64,000 bases of DNA, from positions 91,007-155,006 of the forward strand of contig ML986675.1 of the NCBI GenBank assembly GCA_010094045.1, read 5' to 3'. Within the stretch, counting starts at the first letter, position 1; every line of letters starts with the position of its first letter. Below are positions 58,239 to 64,000 of the stretch, piece by piece. The translations under genes were made by a program, and so were the position numbers. The notes beneath the pieces are model-generated. The model was not told the DNA's origin. It worked only from the letters and a program-made list of their open reading frames with translations, and ran no database searches. Source of the DNA: Lojkania enalia. Lineage: Eukaryota > Ascomycota > Dothideomycetes > Pleosporales.

Positions 58239-59789
58239 ATGAGAAATCTCCACTGGTGTCTCACTGCGCTCGCCTTAGCTGTGGCCCCGGCCGCGAACGC
58301 CCAGTACGCGCGCATGCTCCGCTTCGGCTGCTCGCAACTAGTCATTGACCGGATCGATCCGCTGGTGCAACCGGGCGTCGCGCCATCCAGCCACCTACAT
58401 CAAATCGTTGGAGGAAATAGTTTTAACACGACGATGGAAGCCGGGAAGTATGATCTGGTAGAGGAGTCAACGTGTACGAGTTGCACGTAAGTCTCTCACG
58501 CACATGTACATGCCTACGTAATTCCTATCTTTCTAACATATACAACCCCCCATAGCTACTCCGAAGACTTCTCCAACTACTGGACCGCAAATCTCTATTA
58601 CCGGTCCCGCAACAACACCTACAAGCGCGTGCCCCAGTTCGCCAATGGCGGGCTCGTCCAACGGGGCGGGATAACAGTGTACTACATCCCGCCGTACGAC
58701 GGAGTGAGTAATGTGACAAGTTTCCAGCCTGGTTTTAGGATGTTGAGCGGGGATCCGAGTTTGAGGAGTGGTGGGGAGATGCAGAGGGGGATTTGTCATC
58801 GGTGTTTTGCAGGGGAAGGGTTTGAGCCTTTTGGGGGAGCTCCTTGCGTTGGTATGTCCTCATTATCTTCTTCTTTTTCTTCTCGTCTTTGGACGGATGA
58901 GATTTTGTGGATCAGATCATGTGTTTTGCCTTTGCGGGTTCGGGTCCTGGTTAATGGGTTGACTCCTATTCCTTTTTTTTTTTTTTTTTCTTTAATTCCT
59001 TGTTAACTTTTCCATTTGCGGCTAACGCGTTGGTATCTGTTTTGCAGATCAGCAGTACGATTCCAAGGAGTTGCCGCTCAAAGAATGTCCCGGCGGTATC
59101 AGGAGCACAGTGTATTTCCCGACATGCTGGGATGGGGTGAATTTGGATAGTCCCAATCATAAGGAGCATATGGCTTATCCTACGGTGAGTACTTCCCAAC
59201 TTTCCATCAAACACTCCTAATGAGTCGGTCCTGCGAGGGAAAAGGTTGTCCAGACGAGTGCTGATTTGTAGTCAGCCCAGCTTCGAGCAGGGCGGAAAGT
59301 GCCCTGACAGCCATCCCATCCATATGCCTCAGCTCATGTATGAGGTTATGTGGGACACGAGTATATTCAACGGGGAACTTTGGAAGGAGGGGGCGGAGGC
59401 GAATGGCGGGCAGCCGTTTGTGTACAGTTTCGGTGATCCGTGAGTTTTGTCCTTTCATCCTCCTCGGCGCCTGTCCTCTCATGAGTGGTTTCCATGCACT
59501 TGTAGGGGTCACCTGTATACATCAATTTTCAGTTCTAGACTGCTTCCACTGTCACATGCTGACTAGCTACAGGACTGGCTATGGCCAACACGGCGATTAT
59601 GTCTTTGGCTGGAAAGGGGATGCTTTGCAAAGAGCTATGGATCAGAGGTGCAATAACGATAGATGTGATGGAGTATTGCTGCGGCAGACCGATGAGGAGT
59701 CCATGACTTGCGCAATTGGCCAGAAGGTAGAAGAGGACGTTGAGGGTTGGCTAGATGCTCTTCCGGGCGGGGTACCTATTACGCCGTGA
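58239..59789 (+). CDS. Secreted DUF1996 protein
   Basis: Five exons, 58239-58486, 58556-58851, 59048-59184, 59276-59439 and 59573-59789, encode 353 residues. Residues 1-21 form a signal peptide ([18 protein letters not shown]). The DUF1996 pattern is clear: [129 protein letters not shown] and [16 protein letters not shown]. Extracellular fungal proteins of this family are common; their activity is not established. No WSC domain follows, so this is the short form. Intron 2 (196 bp) contains a long T-tract. For intron 3 the second AG (59274-59275) is used to keep the frame. Confidence 0.9.
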
Positions 59790-60901
59790 ATGCATGAAAC
59801 ATCCCGCCATTCAAAATGGAACTCGTAATTACAGCCGGAAGTTTCGTTTGGCCGTGGTGTATCTTATTGAGTGGATTCGTAACTACCCGCTTTTCAAACT
59901 AGAACTTGTAAGAGCCATCAATGTATAAATCCTGAGGAGCGATTTACTTAGTTGGTCCCCATTATAGGGATTGTCTACAGCGAACAGAGGCCAATATGCA
60001 GGGACCTTACCTCACGTGGTGTATTGGATACAACCAGGTGATTTGTAGATCCTCATCTCTTGGCGGATCTGCCGAAACAGGCTGGGTGTCTTCAATATAC
60101 AGCTCAATGCCGCATAGTGATTCCCCATCCTAGATTCCAAATACGGAGGCTTAACCCAACGAAGTATACCGACACGCGGATATATCGCTAACTAGACGAA
60201 ACGCAAAAAATTTACATAATAATAGACTCGCGAACATTCCGTTCGATATCGCGTGCTGTCGTCCGAAGAAGCTCGCCTCCGAACTACGACCGGATTCAGC
60301 GCTCCGCTGTCCTCATTCAAGTTTCACACCTTCCTTATCTGCAGCACGCCTATCGATAGCCAAGTTGGGTTAATCAGTTATATTAGAGTTTGTGGATCCA
60401 GTCGGCATTTTTGCAAGCGAGCGGCTGAGGCGTTGCAGCCGGAGGATAGGACCCATGGCTGTGCAAATAGCCAAGACCATATAATCCTCTTGGCCCCATC
60501 AAACGCTCCCTTCTTACTCCTCATCTCGCTCAGACGGCGCATATACTTCGAGCAATAGGCTCTCGCTACCACCCACTTAGATTAATTGGACGTCTCACGG
60601 ACGCTCACCTATCTACACTTGGCTACCAATCCAAGCTTTATCTCCGGGGAGGCGTGCCCAACGAGGCAGACCAGCACTTGCATTGATTTGCGGGTCAGAG
60701 CACGACATGAGGACGCAATGCCGGCCCAGGACTCACGCGACAAAAGGGTAATTGGTGATAACTAGTTAGCTAGTCAGGATGGGAAGAGGTATAAGTACAT
60801 GGCGCTGTTCGTCTTTGAGTCGCTTCCCCCAGAGCACTCTTCTGGGACTCCTTTTGATCCGTGAGTGAGGGCCACGCCTTTTCTTGTGGCACATCGACAT
60901 C
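59790..60901. other. Intergenic region, promoter of the subtilisin gene
   Basis: No gene recognised between 59790 and about 60750. The 3' part holds the core promoter of the protease. Confidence 0.5.
60790..60795 (+). promoter_or_regulatory. TATA box of the subtilisin gene
   Basis: TATAAG lies 112 bp before the ATG at 60902 and is followed by a pyrimidine-rich leader around 60820-60860. Confidence 0.5.
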
Positions 60902-62481
<1,580 letters not shown>

Positions 62482-63149
62482 GGGGAAGAGCTTTTTGGCT
62501 TAATGATTCTTCTGGTAACAGCCTATAGACCATAGATTTAGTAGGTCAGTATAATGTCGTTGTGATATGATTTGCTTTGCTACGTATGGACACAAGTTGT
62601 TACGTATAAATGTCCAGTTTTTCCCAGGTATGCCATGATTAATCTGCGCTCATTGGAGCATCCTTTGACTATAGTAATTCATATTTATGTAATTATGAGA
62701 ATGTACCGATTGTAACGAGTAAGTTGAATAGCGAGATTATTCTGAGAATATTACGCCTTTGCGAGCCATACAAACAGCTAAACTTTGCCCTTTCCTCTCT
62801 TCAAAGAGCCTCACAAAACACTGCAAGGCTTTTCAACAAAGCGCAGGTGTGAGAATATGAGATTTTTCACTGCTCTATTCAATAGATATCCCCCATTTAT
62901 CAAAGGTTTGCTTAGCCTCTCGGCTTATACCTAAGCTCAGTCATCTGTCGGTTTTCTTAGGGATCCCTGGCAAGAGAAACAATTCTTCTACCAAGATGAT
63001 TAGAGAAAAATTAATGGATTGCATTTCGCTATTTTCAAGAAAAATTTCTATACTCTAGCAAAGTTGAATTTCTCTCTGACTAGCACCGTTGCCTATTCGT
63101 TTTCAACAAATTTTATTTATCCGTAACCGCCACTCCTAAATTGTCAATC
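62482..63149. other. Intergenic region
   Basis: AT-rich 3' flank shared by the subtilisin gene and the minus-strand oxidase pseudogene, which converge here. Nothing else is seen. Confidence 0.55.
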
Positions 63150-64000
63150 TTATTTAGTGGGTGCGTAGAAGCTGATTTGCCCATGCAAACCATACTATTT
63201 CTTCAGCCTCTCCAGTCTCCAGGGCTCATACCCGTATATAGCCTCCAAGCTCTCATGGCCGTGCGCATAATTCAGATAAGCAACCATCTTTCCATCATTA
63301 GCCGATACCAGCACTTCTCTGATCCTTCCCGGATTTATGCGCTGTGCAAACCAAGCCTGCATCTGCAGAATACAACAAGATGGGCGATATCAGCAGCCTG
63401 CCACCTCGATCGAGATACGCGGTACTATTCTCCGCAACTCCAGTGACGCCGTTCAGCGCCCATGCTTCGAGCAGTATAAACGATTCCCGAAACTCGGGCG
63501 GCAGGTCTGAAAATATTTCTAGGGCACTCCGGAGAGTCGGTAGGCGCCAAGCGTTCAGCGAAACTGGGTATGTTTGACGCGAATATCTCATGCGTGTAAG
63601 CCAATCTCAGCACGGCTCTATTGATCCTACTCCAGCCCTCTATAATATGCTTTGATCTTGACTTGCGTGAACACACCAAAGTTATGGCCCGCTTCCCGAA
63701 TGACCCAGAAAAGATCTCGATGCTCTTCATTCGAGACAGCAATAGCAGTCCCATTAGCTAGAACTACCCGATCCGAGATGAGCTGGTGAACTATGAGGCC
63801 CTATCTTCATTGAAGCCAACCGTGCCCACCTCCCACAAGCCGAGAAATGAGGCCGATACAGTCGCATGCAGTTGTGGTTGGCTGTTTCACCTGAGACCAT
63901 AATGCAGGAATGAGTCCCCAGGACTCTGAGCCGTCTCCGAGACTACGGCAGTCCCATTATCAATAATTTTCGATATCCGTCATTCCTCGCATCTAGATGG
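63150..64000 (-). pseudogene. Decayed BBE-like FAD-linked oxidoreductase, cut by window edge
   Basis: The minus strand reads, from the right edge, SRLVGGGHGWLQ, then LIVHQLISDRVVLANGTAIA and DLFWVIREAGHNFGVFTQV. That is the FAD-binding PCMH domain of berberine-bridge-type oxidases. Further on come LPPEFRESFILLEAW and the family's C-terminal signature MVAYLNYAHGHESLEAIYGY with EPWRLERL, in other frames. It ends at a stop at 63150. An in-frame TAG sits in the C-terminal block after RLKK, stops follow HGWLQ, and at least two frame changes separate the pieces, so it cannot make a full enzyme. The 5' half lies beyond the window. Intact relatives are secreted or vesicular and oxidise sugars or secondary metabolites. 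Confidence 0.7.

Overview
The window is nuclear DNA of a filamentous ascomycete (Pezizomycotina). The support is short introns of mostly 45-60 bp with GT..AG ends and CTAAC/CTGAC-like branch points, families typical of moulds (HET, DUF1996, BBE-like oxidases, F-box, subtilisin S8, sugar permeases), and a transition-biased decay pattern that looks like repeat-induced point mutation (RIP). A Leotiomycetes-like species would fit, but that is only an impression. Exon structures below were built by hand from reading frame, splice consensus and family motifs.

Left part (1-24.9 kb). After a gene-poor flank with one short inverted-repeat DNA transposon (1183-1850) come conserved single-copy genes. 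A BTB-domain protein and the heme A synthase COX15 are divergent. Two MFS sugar permeases follow in the same orientation, then an F-box protein, a small secreted four-cysteine protein and a DJ-1/PfpI family protein.

Middle part (about 25-43 kb) is an accessory, gene-poor island. It carries three copies of one ~150 bp TG..CA element, each flanked by its own perfect 5-bp target duplication, so they are solo LTRs. It also holds an internally deleted, stop-riddled pogo/Fot1-type transposase and remains of at least two, probably three, heterokaryon-incompatibility (HET) genes. Two intact enzymes survive inside it: an alpha/beta hydrolase and a glyoxalase-like protein.

Right part (43-64 kb) is again gene-rich: a WD40-like protein, a single-pass membrane protein with a triple cytoplasmic repeat, a haem-free sulfite oxidase (with a 15-nt exon and a GC-AG intron), a peroxisomal acyl-CoA oxidase, an unknown conserved-looking protein, a Golgi-type glycosyltransferase-like protein, a secreted DUF1996 protein and a secreted subtilisin. 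A decayed BBE-like FAD oxidase runs off the right edge.

I find no biosynthetic gene cluster, CRISPR array, rRNA or convincing tRNA gene. The most unusual items are the solo-LTR family with its transition bias, the triple WxDKGxIS repeat in the membrane protein tail, and the exon structure of the sulfite oxidase.
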